DNA of 64,000 nt from Lycocorax pyrrhopterus obiensis (GCA_014706295.1 JACSVZ010000004.1:6142965-6206964), one strand, 5' to 3'. Positions 10,938-24,900 are shown, counted from the stretch's first letter. Numbers and translations: made by a program. The notes: generated by a model not told the origin, from the letters alone.

Positions 10938-13703
10938 TAAGTAAAGAAAGCAAAAACCCCACCCTGAAATTTTTGCTAAACTGAACTGACACAATCTAGT
11001 GACTAGGAGACCTCTATGATCATTCTCTTCCATCATACTATGGAAAACTGTTCTAAAATAAGAAGACTGTTCCCAAATTTCCCAAAAGAGGAGGAAGGGT
11101 CATATTCCATAAGAGACTGTGGATGAACCCTTGGTCCTGAAAAAAATGACATCATCATTATGATTTTTTCTGACTCATGAAAGAATTAATGTCTAGGTGA
11201 TTTCACTCACCTCCCAGACCCTGTAAGGAACACACAGCCAATCAAAGCAAGGGGATAACCCCAAAACTACAGCACTTCCTCTGTTCAGAGTTCACTGGGC
11301 AACCCTCACAACCAAAAGCACACACAAAAACGACCTTGTTTGCCAGCACTGGGATAATGAAAAAAGCAATCCATGCCCAAGTACAGAAGTCCCACACAAG
11401 TCTCCCTGCCCTGGAAATTTAGGGTTGCAAACAGGCACCAAAAGCTCCCCTCACTGCCTTCTTCCTGCTCTTCACTTCTGAGAGGTGCACCAAAGACCGA
11501 CTCCGCATATTTGCTCAAGTTGGTGAACTAAGAAATAAGCAAATCTGAGTATTTTTAATTTTCTCTCAAAATGTACTTGGGAACTGGTGACCTAGCTTTA
11601 ACCTCTCACTAAAATGAAATATTTCAGCTATTACCACTCAAAGCCACTCAAAGAATTTTAAACTTGGCAGTTCAAAAGAGTGCCAAGATTTTAAGCTACA
11701 GTGTATCACATCATGCCAGGGAAGGAGCAAGAGAAGAGAAGGATATAGAAGGGGCAAGAAAAAAGAATGTGCAAAACTAGGAGTGATAAGAAGCAGAAAT
11801 AAAGATATAAGGGCAGAAAATACGACAGTTTTTTCTCCTATATCCCTTTCATGAACCCTGCAGTCCTTATCTTACTTCTGCTTTCTACATTTTTACATGC
11901 TTTTTTTTTAACTCTGGCTGCTTCTTTATTTCTAGGCATGATCACAGTACTCCTCAGTTTAGAAGAGTAGACTCTTATCCTCAAACTGCCTACCTGAGGA
12001 CACCTTCTAGGAGTCTGCATCCCACAGACTTGATGGAGGCAGGTTCAATGCTTTTCACGCAACAGACACACTGGTCCCTCCTGCTCTGAGCGCTGCAGGC
12101 ACAGGGAATGGAGGGGCCACTGCTCTGTCTCAGTAAGGAATTTCTTAGGAACTTATGAGTAATTCCAAAGCCCTGTCCCTGCAGCAGGTGACAGTAAAAG
12201 TGCTGTTAGCACAGGTAAGGATTCCCAGCACTAAAGGATCTGAGTGCCAGGGAGAAGCAAGGGTGGGCTGCTCCTCAAAGGCACAGCCTCCCAGCACCCG
12301 AAAAAGGTCCTGTGACAGTGCCCAGCTCAGTGACTGAGACAAAGGCCTAGAGAGACGCTCAGGTGCATCCAGAAGTGAAGCCAGCAGGTCAGGGGGTCAG
12401 ACCAGGATCAGCCACGCACAGGCTCACCTGCAAGGCCTGAGCTTAAAGCAGCTCCTGAGCCCGGAGCAGGCAGCCCCCACAGCGCTTTTCACATGGCTCC
12501 TTTCACAGCAGTCATGTCCAAGGTTACGCAGCTGTGCCGTGGCACAGCCAGCACTGCTCAGCACAGGCAGCTAAAGTTTGACAAGGTTCCTGACACTAGG
12601 AGGGAAAATGTTAGCTTAATCAAAAGGATTGCTGCAAATCTCACTTTAATGTCATCCTTAAATAGTCAAACACAATTTTTTGTCCTCCATTCAAGTATCT
12701 CATATAATCCAAAGTCACAGGCCAGTTCTGGCAATAGCAAATGGCAGAATGCCTGGCTGTGTGGTCCTTCTGCCCTCAATTTTCTTCACCCTCTTTCTCT
12801 CTTTGTAATTCAGAAGGTTCTACTTTTTTTTCTAAGAGTTATCTTTCAAATTGTGATCAGCTTTTTGGAGCAAAGAATAGTATGCTCACATAAATGTATT
12901 TGATCATGTAAGTATGGAACTCTTACTTACTTTGAATAAATTCTTTACCATAAACTTATGTTCTGCAAATATTTACAGACCATATCCCAAAGCATCAGAG
13001 TGGATAATAAAGCAAATTATGAAAAAAGATTTCTCTCAAACTTCTTGTGATACTCTAAATAGTGAGGAGGGAGCAGAGATGGCCTCTTTTGTCACATGCA
13101 GCTTTTAGACTGTTCAAAAGAGGTATTTAGGCCAATGCTACCCCCTGCACTGGCAGAGAAGCCGGGCAGATATCAACCAATGGGTATCTCCTGCCCACTG
13201 TGGGGAGAATCCTTATCATGAGCCACCTGAGAGCCACTCCAGACATCTCCTTTTCTCTGGAATCCGGGCTGTGGAGCTTTCAGCCTCACAGAGCTTTGAG
13301 TGTTCAGTTTGCAGAGTGGCATTGCTTGGCCACTCCCAGAATAAAGTCACCGGCGCAGCTGTAGGATTCCATAAACCCCCTGCAGACCCAGATTTTAGAG
13401 GCTCCCTAGCTGTTTTCTTTGCAAATACAGCCTTTCCCCCCTGTCTGACTGAAGACACCACTGCCTGTTTTGGCACAGCCTTGTCTCACAGAGACCAACA
13501 TTTAATGTCTTGACCTCACTGCTTAGAAAGGCTGAGACCAACACCTTAGCAGGACCAACCGCCTACCTTCTGGGCCAGATTCACCACCATTTAATTCAGA
13601 GAAAATCTGTAAAAACTGAAGTTCTGTCAGTTGATCCTAATTTATCACTAATCAGTTATAGTCCTTTGAGTTAAAGCAGTCAGATTCTACTCCTATTAGC
13701 AGG

Positions 13704-13735
13704 GAAAAAACCAACCAAAATGAAGCCAATCAAAC
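13704..13735. repeat. A-rich/CCAAC low-complexity tract
   Basis: An A-run followed by CCAACCAAAA and CCAATCAAAC units. It is one of a set of similar tracts scattered through the window. Confidence 0.6.
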
Positions 13736-15434
13736 TCTTGCTGAACTGCACCAGACAGAGCCCAAGTTGTTAAACCTGGAGACCATTTAGAGCTGTAAAT
13801 GCATTTATCTGTACCACTCATCCACTCCCAGTTCCAGAAACATGACTGGCCATTCCCAAGGCCAGCAGAGCTCAGCTGTGCCCTATGTCACACACACAAT
13901 GTCCCCGCAGCACAGGAGGGACATCACTTCATCTCAGGCCAGACCAAGGACAAGACGCGTGTCACTAATGGCCAGAATGAATTAATTCTTCTGAAGTCCA
14001 GAGGTGGATCAGGTAACAACATCAGGCCTTTGTGTGAAACTGGTTTAGCTAATGAGCAGGAGGAAAGTCCAGCAGATTTACTCAGAATCTGTCCTAGGGT
14101 GATTTGATCTGACAAGTTGGTCTTTTCTGACACGCAGGTTTTTCATTGTTTTGCACCTCATTTAGTCATCAGTAACAGCAGAAAAGGTGTGGGAAATGAC
14201 TGTCAGTTTTCCTTCACATTTTACATCCACTCTGTGGAAGTGTGAATGACTGTACAGGGTAGACAGGAATGGGAAGCAGAATGCCAAAGTCCAGAATGTC
14301 GGCTTTTGCAAAACAGGGTGCTAAGGAGACTGGCTCCTATGTGTGGTTTTGCTTTATTTCCAGGGGGAATCCTGGAAATAACCCTTTTGCTACAGCTTCT
14401 GTGGCCAAATGCTGCATTCAGGCAGTGAGCTAGCCCCCCCTTGAAATCAGAGGGAGTTTTGTTTCTTTAGTGGCCTGCAGAGTTTCTTCCTAGGCAGATA
14501 TTTAAAAGAAAATCCACTGAATTAAATACAGGTAAATAGCAGGATCCTTCTGAGCTAGAGGAGAGGCAGCCAGTCCCATTCACACCAGGCAAATGCCCTC
14601 TCTGTTCATCTGCTTATCCCGGGGGTTTGGAGGCACTGACAAAGTGAACCCACTGAGAAATGAAAATAAGTGGAGGAAAATGAAATTCAACGGAACTAAG
14701 GAATAAAATGTTTACTGTCAGCTCCCCACCTCACATCTCACATCCCACAAAGGGACAGCTACACCAATATAGTCAAGAAAACACCAAATTGTAAAAAAAA
14801 AAGAGAAAGAATACGTTAAAGATAACTGCTCCATGATGAAACAAAAGGGGAGGAAGTGCCACTACCTGCTTTTTAATTTGAGTTTCTGTAAGTGCTGCCA
14901 CATTAATTATTCACTAGCTGAGATCTCTTTTTTAAACCTAGTTAACAGGCAGTCGCGTTAGAGAATGGAGGTAGTTACCCCTTACAGTGGGATTTTATAA
15001 AGCCCTAAGGGAGCTGTTCAAGGGTTCCAGGTTACTGGGCTGTGGCTGGAGCTCAGGTCTGAGGGGTCCCAGCCGCGGAGCCACTCTGTGAGGGCGCCCT
15101 GGTTACAATCTTTCCTCCTGCCACTAGTCTATGCTGTTGTATAAAGTTCGAGCAGGCTGGGGAAACTCGCTCCAAATGCTGGGATGATCACTTTTGTCTC
15201 AGAGTCTTCTGAATTCAATTGCAGAACGGTTTGCTCTATTGTTCTGTTCTGTAAAGTATATTTAGCTTGCTTAATTAACCTATATTTCAGACAAGTCATG
15301 CAGGCATTCACCTAACTCTGTATATGCCTTTGTGATTAAACTTTAATGAAAGGGAGTCTAAAGTAAATTCCTCCATGCTGTGGTTCTGAAACAGACACAC
15401 AAAAAAAATCAAAATATATACTTCTGTCAGATGA

Positions 15435-15452
15435 ATTATTATTATTATTATT
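15435..15452. repeat. (ATT)6 microsatellite
   Basis: Six perfect ATT units. Confidence 0.95.
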
Positions 15453-17336
15453 CTGAATTTTATCTGCAAAAAAGAAAAGAATATGGATCAGAACGAACAC
15501 AGGGCTGAGAGGAAAAGGTGTTTCTGATTATGCTTAATAAAGGCTACTTCAACTGAAGACAGGGACAGATGTAAAACTGTTCGACGAGAAATCTGGATGG
15601 GGTGCAGAGCACAAGGGCTGCTACATAGCTGTCAGAAGAAAGTTTATATTTCTCTGTGCTATGTGTGAAAACCCACATAATTCTATATATGTGCATTTTC
15701 TCCTAAACAAATACACAGTAGTGCTATTCCTAAATAAAAAAAAAAAAATCAATGCCAGGCAGACGAGCGCTCATAAGCAGCCTTACAATGGCAAAGCAAT
15801 ATGTGTCCATGAAGGAAGAAAAAGGGAATAGATAAAAAAAAATAGATTTCACTTTCAAGCCTCTAGTGGATTCTTAAAAACAACTGAAGGAAAAGATCAT
15901 TTTATCCACTGTTGGGCAAAAAATGCTTTGCCCTTTAAACTTTCAATTAGAGCAACTTGAGGGTCACAAAATAGACATTTGTATGCTCCTCTGTTTTATG
16001 TTAAAAGATATTTTGAAAAGACATTTATTACTAGAATGTGATGAAGGTTGATCTGATGAAACACCGGCATTATTATGATCTTAGTACATATTAATGAACT
16101 TTTAAAATGCAAATCATTGACCCACTAGGTGGTCTCATGGTCTCATAAATAGCAATCTTTTGCATTCCAGCATCCAAATACCTAGTTAGGAGCTTTCCAG
16201 AATGCACATTATAGGTGATACAGACCATAACAAGTACTTTGGCAAGGGAAAAAAAGCCATTCCAGCCTATTGTGTCAATTAAAATGAAGGGATTTTTATG
16301 TTATGAACCATATGTTCAAAGAACATTACATGTAAAATTACATACAATCCTTCTGACTCTGAAGAACACAATAATCCTGGGACATTAGTGGCTGGCTTCT
16401 GGTGAAATTTGATACTGGTGTTTTTTCCACTACGCTTGTGTCAAACAATCCTTTGGATGGCAGCCATTCCTTCCCCTGTGCTGTGATGCCACCGAAACTC
16501 CAAAGCAAGATTAGGGTGATTAGATGGGACGGCAGAGCAGGGGTGAGATCCTTCTGGAAGGGATGGAAGTGATGGTGTGACCACTCCCTTTTAGCCATGA
16601 ATAAACAATTCCATTGGTGCTTCAGAGATGGAGTTTAATGACAGGAGAGGGACCCAGGTGGGCACACAGAGCCTGAGCCTGACACTGAGCAGAGGTGCTC
16701 AATTCCGGGGTAGCTGCTGCAGTGGGAGCAGCCACAGTTTTAAGGAAACATTTCAACACAATTAATATTAAACTACAGAAAATGTTTACTAGTTTGTAAA
16801 ATTATTAATTTGGTTTTTACTGATCTACTTACAAAATTAAGCCAATATATCAAAACTAATGTCTTCCCTCTCTAATTATTATTAATAAAGACTGCTTATT
16901 TCCCCTTAACAAGAATTCATTTTCTCTCTTCAAATTAATAACGTCTGAGGTAACTCAGGCACCGCAGGGCCTGATTTCAGGCTTATTTTTGGTCAAGTTA
17001 ACCTGGAGCAGCTCCAGAGCTTTCATGTAGCAAGAATTACAACTCAGAGGGGAGCAGGATCTATCCCTTCACCTGTAGGCTCTTTCTTGCAAGTTCTTCT
17101 GGTCTCAACTCCAAGTCAAAGTCTCCCACAGTACTGAGCAAATTAAAACCATCAGCAGCACTATCTTAGCTTGTGCTTCTGAAGCCCATGGAGCTACAGA
17201 TGCTGATTTTTACCACGTAAGCATTTGCTTTGGCCACAATCATTAGAAAATTATTCCATGCACTTAAGTAGACGAAGAATTATCGAGAAAGGGCAGAAAC
17301 AAAACCCTGGGAACCCCGTCTAGATTTCACTGGATC

Positions 17337-17948
17337 TCAGGATGTTCCTCCTGGAGGTTTGTGTGGATGTCCTGGATCCCACTTCCCTTGCCATGGGGCT
17401 GGCCTGGGATCACTGCAGCCCTGGTGGGCACTGGCACAGCACAGCCTGTGAGAGCACAGCAAGGAGAAATCACAACCTCTAGGGAAGGGGAGCTGCCACC
17501 AGCACCTCTGCCTGAAACCACAGGTTTTACAGGCACAGAGCAGGGGAGACTGAAGGCTCCCAGCCTGGACCCTTCCTTCACTCCTGTCACCAGCATAGGG
17601 TGCCTGGGGAACTGGGCACTGCTGGTGGGGGCCCAGAAGAGTCCTGACTCCCACCCGTCTTTTCACAGCTTTTTGCCCCAGTTTCACGCAATTGTTTGGC
17701 TTCTGCCCATGCCTTTGAGTGGAAGAGAGCCTAAGATAAACTGCAAAGGAACGGGTGCTTGCCATTTTGTTTGGTTGTTTTTCCCTTTGCAAAGCCCTGG
17801 CTGTTGCTTTATAAATGCCCCTCTGACACACACTTGTGCTCGAGGAGGTCAAGGAACTTTTGCCTCTCAGAAATGATGTCCTCAGTTTATCCACAACCTC
17901 TGCACAGCGAAAGCAACTGCAATCAAATACCCTCCTGTTACCCAGCAT
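17337..17948 (-). other. GC-richer patch with 203-codon reverse ORF, unrecognised
   Basis: An ATG-initiated reverse-strand frame of 203 codons runs from 17948 down to 17337. It overlaps a similarly long open frame on the forward strand (17361-17876). The product is basic and Cys/Ser/Arg-rich with no domain I recognise. The patch has visibly higher GC than its surroundings, which lowers stop-codon frequency on both strands and is the simplest explanation. There is no island-like CpG density and no convincing flanking splice-site pair. I do not call it a gene. Confidence 0.2.
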
Positions 17949-20900
17949 TTAGCACAGCCCTGACCTGACAGTGCCATCCTCTCTAGGGAGGAGAGGTAAT
18001 TTAGACTCCCTGATAGCTTTCTTCTGTCCAACTCCATAGTACTGGCTGTTGCCTAATTATACGTGGGCTGTGCTTTGCTTTGTGCCTTTTTCCAAATTAA
18101 ACCTCCCCTCATCATTTTAGCATAGCTTTTGTACTCCTGCTTTAGCATCCCAAAGCTGCATCTGTACAGCATCTTCACCCGAGCATCATAAAAAATGCTA
18201 AATGACTTATGTAGGTCTTCTCACTTAAGGTCATTTCAATTATGGCAACATCAACAGATGTATATGTTCATTAATAAAAGTGTGATATGTGTTTGTGTCC
18301 CTCTGAAAGTTCAGTGAGAAAATTATAGATTATACTGAGACACTCCAGGAATTGCTACTCTGTAAGTCAAATGCTCTATTATTAAAAATGTCATCCCATA
18401 TGAATTTCATAAATAGCAAAGCCAAGAACAGAGTAACCATTTTAAAAAGTCTAGAGGGGATTCCATAACAACATTTAAATGCATTACTACTCAAACAATT
18501 TGATTGGATTATAAAATATTTAAAACTGCAGCTGTACTTGTGGTGTTTAATGTTGACTATTTTGATTTCTGGAATATCTTACCTAAGAAGTACAAGTTTA
18601 CAAAACTAGTTATATAATTAGACTATAAATATATAAGAAAATCTATAACCCATGAAAATACAGAGTTTCAAGAGTACTATGTATAGCTGGATTATTCTAC
18701 ATACACAAATAGAAGAAAACTGAAAAAAGAACATCAAGAATTAAAGTTCATTTAAGACTTGCCCGTGGAATAAAGCAGGAGCTTATTTTGCCAGAGGTAT
18801 CCTAATGACTAAAAATAAATATCACAAGAGATGTAGGACAGTGTGTGCTAAATAGATATTACTGTCCAGATTCTCAGGTGGTGTAAACTGGCACTGATCC
18901 ATTGTAGTTAATGATTACACTGACAAGTTTTGGCTTTAATTTCTTTCTGCGTCCTCTAACATTTTTTCCCAGGATCTCTCTTACATATGTATTAGGTATG
19001 TTTGGGTTTATAATTAAATCTTCATTGACATTTTAAGCAGAAAGGACAATTTTAAAACCTATTTTTCAGGAGAATAGCTATATATTAATCCACAAATATA
19101 TACTGATGCCCATATGTTATAGATATCCTTTCATATGCTAACTGTACCTCTTCTGCCAAACTGTCATCTGCGCTGCTTTACCTGGACCAGTGTCAAGACA
19201 TAATTCATCCACCAAAGTCATGTTATTGGTCACTGCAGTTCCACAAAAAGCAGCCTCATTTCAGGAGCACGGTGACTATCCTGCGTCCCTTTACTAATGG
19301 CTGCTCTTTTAACTGGGACTTCCTGGCTTAGGCTGGGGCTGAAAGCCCAAAGCTTTGCAGCCCCAGCTCTGGGATCCATTCTGTAAGCAAGTGTTAAAAC
19401 ACACCCACATTCTTTGGGCATGTACAGGACATAGCGTGGGGTACCTTGGTTTGCCACAGCTGTCCAAGAAATGCTCTAATGTGGAAGTTGCCACAGGGGC
19501 CTTGTTGCTGGTATCCACTTGTCTCCTGCAGGATAGACCAGCTAATGACCTCTGGCAGTGTCCACTCCTGTCTGTCCTTGCAGCAGGGGATGGCGGACGG
19601 GGTCTTCTCTGCTTGACATTGCTGCAGAGGGAACAGCTGGAGGTGCACATGTGCCTACAGTGCATCTAAGCCTGTGCTACAGGGAATGTCAAAGCTGTAG
19701 GTGCATGAGAGGGGCTGCTCAGCAGGCTTATCCCAAAACACACTCCTACAGGTGTATGGTTTAAACAGCAGCCCCTTTTTGGCCATAAGAGCACAGCTAT
19801 GATATTTCACTTCAGCTTGAGGAGGCACAAGGACATCATCCCACACTCTCCATTCCTTTATATGACTCTCATTTCTCAAGACATTTTGGTTTAGAGAATC
19901 TGATCTGCACAGATACAAATTGCAAATGCCCTTCTGAAACTTCTCTAATTGTGCCCACCATTTAGGCTTGGCACAAAAACATCCACACGGCTCAGCAAGC
20001 CAAATGACCTTGCAGACCCTGTTTTCCTGAGGGAGAGTCACCTGTATTTATTTCTATTAAACAGAAATTAACTTGGACCTCCATATGCAACCTCATTTGG
20101 CATAGTTAATTCCAGATTCCAGAGTTATCATTAAAACAAAAAGCACTTCTTACCCATTGAAATCAGCGGGAATTAGGCTTCAGTAACGTGCACAAGGCTA
20201 TAACAAAGATAATCAAATGGCATAAGGATAATCCACTAATTGTTGAAATGAGGCGGAACATCTCCATGGCTTCTCAACAGCTTGCCCTGGGCTGAATAGT
20301 GTTCGGAGTTCAGGAAGTTTTTATCATTTTAAAGTATGTCAAGCCTGTGCACTTGAGGGCACAGCGGGGAGTGGAGGGAGGGCTTTGCCTGCCCTGAGGA
20401 AGGCAGTTCTACTCAAGGAAATGAGGATCACCCAGTTCCAGGCGAGCAAGGGAACGCTCCTCGTTCCAGATGAGGGCATGCAAATCCACCAGCCTTCAAA
20501 ACCAGGCCAGTGCCTAACTGGTACAGATTCTGCCTCCTCACAAGGCCTCTGAAAAACCACCCAGTCTTTGAAAGGACCACAAACCTGAAGCTTCTGTAAT
20601 TTCCTGGGTCTCTATGTGATACAGAGGCCAAAGGCTGCTGAAGCAAATTAGGATCATGCTCTTGGAATATCTTTAAAATTATTTTGTTCTCAGCCTGAAA
20701 GCAGAATTTGACATTCAGTAACCTCTGTAAGTCCAAAGAAATGCTATTGACTTCACTGCAACTGCTATAAATTTACACTCAATACAAATGACAGTGGAGC
20801 TGTGCCACAGTTTGGTCATTACTCTGTGAATTCATATGATACAGAACAAGCCCAGCAATTATTGGTGGTGTTTTTATTTTAAATGCCTGCTTCTTGGCGC

Positions 20901-23249
20901 ATGGTCATTTTCATGAGTGGTCCCTGCCCTTGATCATTTCAAATGGAGTTTGAAGCATTTGGATCTTAAAATTTTCACTGACTTCTAGGAATATCACCTT
21001 TCCTCTGGCTGATTCTGAAGTTAGAGCTGTGCCATTCAAAAGAGAAGTTCAGAAAAAGGTGCGCAGGAAATTTGTGCATGGAACTATGTACATAGGTGAA
21101 CACATCCAAACATTCAAGAAAATGTAATGCCAACAGCGCTCTTAACTTTTGGCTGCCTTTACTCCTCTCGTTCTACCTATGTGTGGTCTTCTTGGAAAAA
21201 CAACTAGGTATTTGAAAAATACATGAGCAAACATTTACTTTCAGGTGTAGCATGAAGGAACCTGCAATACCCTTCTCCCTTACTACAAGTTGTTAGGATG
21301 ATTTGCCAGCTTGTGGCCACAGGGTGGGCAGTTACACCTGGAATAAGGTCAGTGCCTTCCTGCATTCATGTAATAACTTGGATATAATGGACAGACAGCT
21401 CTCAACATTACGTACTTAAAAGCCTACTATAATTTCATTATGTACTTAAAAGTCTACTGTGCTTTTGCAGGTGATCCTGTAAGTCTAAATTAGTCCAAAG
21501 ACTATTTGAGAGACAAAGTGCTTGTGGAAAGGATCAGATATAAACAGGCACCCAGCTTCACTCCTCACCATTAAAGCAGGGTTTAGGACTCAAGTGTTAG
21601 AGTGGAAGGGCTCTATTTTACCTCAGTGGAGTTATTCTTCATTTACACCAGCTTAGAATTAGTCCTCACAACTGGAAAAATCTATTCTACCAGGCTGGTG
21701 ATGGAGGCATTGATCCCAAACAAATAAAATGACCTTCTCCTTCAATTACTTTGGTCTTCACTAATTAAAATAATTTTGCTAATGAAAGCTGCAAAAATAT
21801 TCACACAATCTCATGCAGTCAGTTTGACCTTCTGCTGATGCTTCTGATGATGGCAAATACTTTACTCACCAGAAAATGTAAAACCTGTAGAGCCTCCTCT
21901 ACAATGTAAGAAGCCAGAAAACCTGAAAATAATTGTTCAGGAGATACTTCAGTACCAATGGCAGGTCCTGGGGACCTGTGCATGGTGACTTCAAGGTACC
22001 AACACATCCCCCGACCTCACGGCTTCATTTTTTCTTGTGACCTATGGACCCAATCCATCGGTGTGATTTGCAAACCACACCTGCAGATCCTCTGCAAATA
22101 GAGGCTATTTTTGTTGACATCCTAGGGATAAAATTACTGACTCAAACAGGCAGCTGGAATATAGGCAGAATCTCTTTTAAAATCAGAATATTAAAAACAA
22201 AGTATTGAATGAAAACTGTTTTTTTGAGAGATACATTAATACAAGTATCTGTAATATATGGCTTAATGCTGGAAAATAATGCCAGTCACATGCTTGTTCA
22301 TTTTATACTGATAAAATGTAGGACTTTTCACGCATTCTTAAGAGTTACAATTGTTAAGCTCTCTTTTATCAGCACTAGCACAGATCGCGATGATGTTCTA
22401 AACAAAAGAAAGCATTTTGTTTGGGTGGACGTCACCATTCCCTGCTGGTGAGCAAGAGAAGCAGAGAGATCATTGCTGAATTCTCACACTGGTCATTCCA
22501 ACATCTGGGTTCTACAGGTATCTCATTCCAAGTCCTGAGAAAATACTGTCAGACTAAAGAAATCGTTTCAATTAAGCAGCTGCTTCTGATACACAGTTCC
22601 CGTCATGACTTTTCCAGTGTTCTGACACACAAACGTGCCACTTTATTTGTGGTACAGCCTGTGGTCCAAAACTTATCCTTAGGGCTCTTCCAAGACAAAC
22701 CCAACCAAATGCTGGTTGAGCCTTGCACATGGTAGTTCTTCCCAAAGTAAAAGGAAGGAAGACACAACGGAGCGGAATGGAAGTCAGGAAGCCTTTGCTG
22801 ACACAGAAAAATGCCAATCCCCAAAACATTTTAGATGTTGGAAGCAATAATTAAAGTTCTTCAAAAAACAGTTGATGTTAAGGAGAGGATAATTGAAGGG
22901 GTCAGCACTGACTCCAAAATTATCTATAACCTCCCTACAGTTTCGGTTACGTTTCACATTAATCTATACCTTCCACAGATTTAGCTGTATGTTTATCATT
23001 ATCAAGAAAGAAAAATATGTGCTAAATACCCTGTTCCACTTTGAGAAATGCAACCTTTTATTTTGTGCAAATTCAGCAATCACAACATTGTATTTTAACA
23101 AACTTCTTCTCAGAAAAGTTCAGATTCCCCTCAGACATGGCACCACTTGCCTTGCGATCAGGAGCAAGGATCACAACCTACAAAGTCCCAGGATTTTTTA
23201 TAGAATTCATAGAAATACATGCATAAAATCCTTGTGGTCAAGAAACAAT
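17949..23249. other. Intergenic DNA, no gene recognised
   Basis: Largely unique sequence. The part at 18,200-19,150 is very AT-rich, and 19,300-19,700 is GC-richer, with short overlapping open frames on both strands that match nothing known. A two-copy 30-bp tandem duplication lies at 21406-21465. Confidence 0.6.
21406..21465. repeat. Two-copy 30-bp tandem duplication
   Basis: Two adjacent units start at 21406 and 21436, sharing CATTAYGTACTTAAAAG and then YCTACT. They differ at a few positions, so the duplication is not brand new. Confidence 0.8.
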
Positions 23250-23348
23250 GGAACAGGGTCTAGTTGATGAGGTGGTGATCAGTCAAAGGCTGGACTTGGT
23301 GATCTCAGAGGTCTTTTCCAACCTAATTGATTCTGTGATTCTGTAATT
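23250..23348 (+). mobile_element. CR1 LINE 3' end, short truncated copy
   Basis: The last hundred or so bases match the avian CR1 3' untranslated tail. They include the GGACTTGGTGATCTCAGAGG block at 23292-23311, then TCTTTTCCAACCTAATTG, ending in tandem ATTCTGTG units. Only the 3' end is present, as expected of 5'-truncated LINE insertions. The 5' limit is approximate. Confidence 0.88.
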
Positions 23349-24810
23349 TTTCCTTTCCATTTACCAAAGTGAAGAAAAACAAATGAAAAAATAGGTATGT
23401 AGGGCTGGGCAGACCAAGGGTTCTGGTGTATTTAATATTTCCCAGTCTGTTACTGACCAAGGTTATCACCAATTGCTGCAGGCAGAGCAGCAGTCAGACC
23501 CCTCCCAGGGTGAGCATGCATAGTTTCTCCCCAGCCCACATTAGGTAATGTCTGGCATATGCTTTGAAGCAGGATGGTTTATTTCCCTACAAAATTTTTT
23601 CCTCCTGTCTTTAAATATTTGCCATTAGAAATCTGGATAGTCTTGTTATATTTATATAAATGCCAGTCCTTAGACTTCACTGATATCTTCTGGCAACGAA
23701 TTATTTATTCTACGAGTGCACTGTATACTCGTTTTTAATGTACAACCCTTCAATTCCATTGCAAGTTCCTTTTGCTCCTATTATAAACACTGCGTGGTTG
23801 AAAATCAGCAGGGAAGAATCCCAGAAACCCTAATCCTAATAGATGCAACATTAACTAGACATCCCTGAACAAGTGTGTGATTTCATACAGTGGTGTGTGT
23901 ATTTTATCCCTGTTTACTATTTGTACAGCTGCAGCATGCAGAGAACCACACAACTGTGGATCAGGGCTACGTTGTTCCAGGTACTCTGCAAAGAGGCTGT
24001 CACCTTCCTAAGGGCCTTGGTGCAGTACAGGACAATGGAAAATACAAGAGGCTGGCCAGATGTGTTGTCATTTGCAGCTCCCCTTCCAATGGCCTTATGC
24101 TCCCGTTGGTGTGTGAATTTATATCCTGAGTCTCACTTCTCTCCCTGCAGATGCCAAACTGCTTTGATTCAGTGAGGCAACCAGGGCAGCTGTTTCTTGG
24201 CTAAACTTGGCTTGCACTGGTGTGCAAGGAAGCCTGAAGGCAGAGGAATGCAGGATGAGCTTCCAGCAAGGCTCCTCTGGTCCTTCCCGCTTCCGCAGGA
24301 GCCCACTGGGAGCACAAAGGCTGAGGCTGCGCCCTCATGTTCCACGGGCAGGGCTCTCACCCATTCACAGTCAGGGGTAGGGGCTGAGGAGAAGAAGTGG
24401 GGTTTTGTTTGGGATACCTTTCCATGGTTTAAATAGCAAAGCACAGCAATTGCTACCTACCTCCAACTGGCTCTGCATAACTCCACCGTTTTCTGGCTTT
24501 CTGGCATTTACAAAGGATTGTGTGAGGCTACATCCTTGCTAAGCAAAGCCTTAATCTGTTTTCAGTCAGTCACTTTTTTTCTTCCTGGCAGCAGATATAA
24601 GGCCACACAGTCAAATAATGAACTTGTCTTTCATTTGGATATAGTTTATTAATGACAAAAACACTAATCCATTAATCAATTTAAAACAAGTTGGTAAGTG
24701 AAAAAAATTCTCAGTCTCCTTTAGTAAGAGGATCACATGCATCTTAAAAGGGGGCCATTATCTCCATGGGTTTCTCAGCTGAAGTTAAAAATCTAAAAAT
24801 GATTTTCATT

Positions 24811-24900
24811 CATTTCTCATTAATATGCAAAATTATTCAAATTAGATAGTAATTAACCATCTACTCAGTAGAAAACCTTTTCATGATAATTTATGATAAA
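24811..24900. promoter_or_regulatory. Candidate conserved non-coding element (AT-rich, POU/homeodomain motifs)
   Basis: Within 90 bases there are CATTAATATGCAAAATTATT, which looks like combined homeodomain and POU half-sites, then AGTAATTAACC and TGATAATTTATGATAA. The surrounding 24,640-24,810 also carries TTATTAATG and CATTAATCAATTT. This resembles the texture of developmental enhancers in amniote deserts. It is an inference from motif content only. Confidence 0.2.

Larger units (their letters stand above)
10501..17336. other. Intergenic DNA, no gene recognised
   Basis: Mostly unique AT-rich sequence with simple repeats: (AAGGA)n at 10916-10937, an A/C tract at 13704-13735 and (ATT)n at 15435-15452. 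Open frames near 12.2-12.9, 13.2-13.5 and 13.8-14.1 kb are short, often lie opposite one another on both strands, and match no protein I know. An exact ATGCAAAT octamer lies at 16107-16114. Confidence 0.6.
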
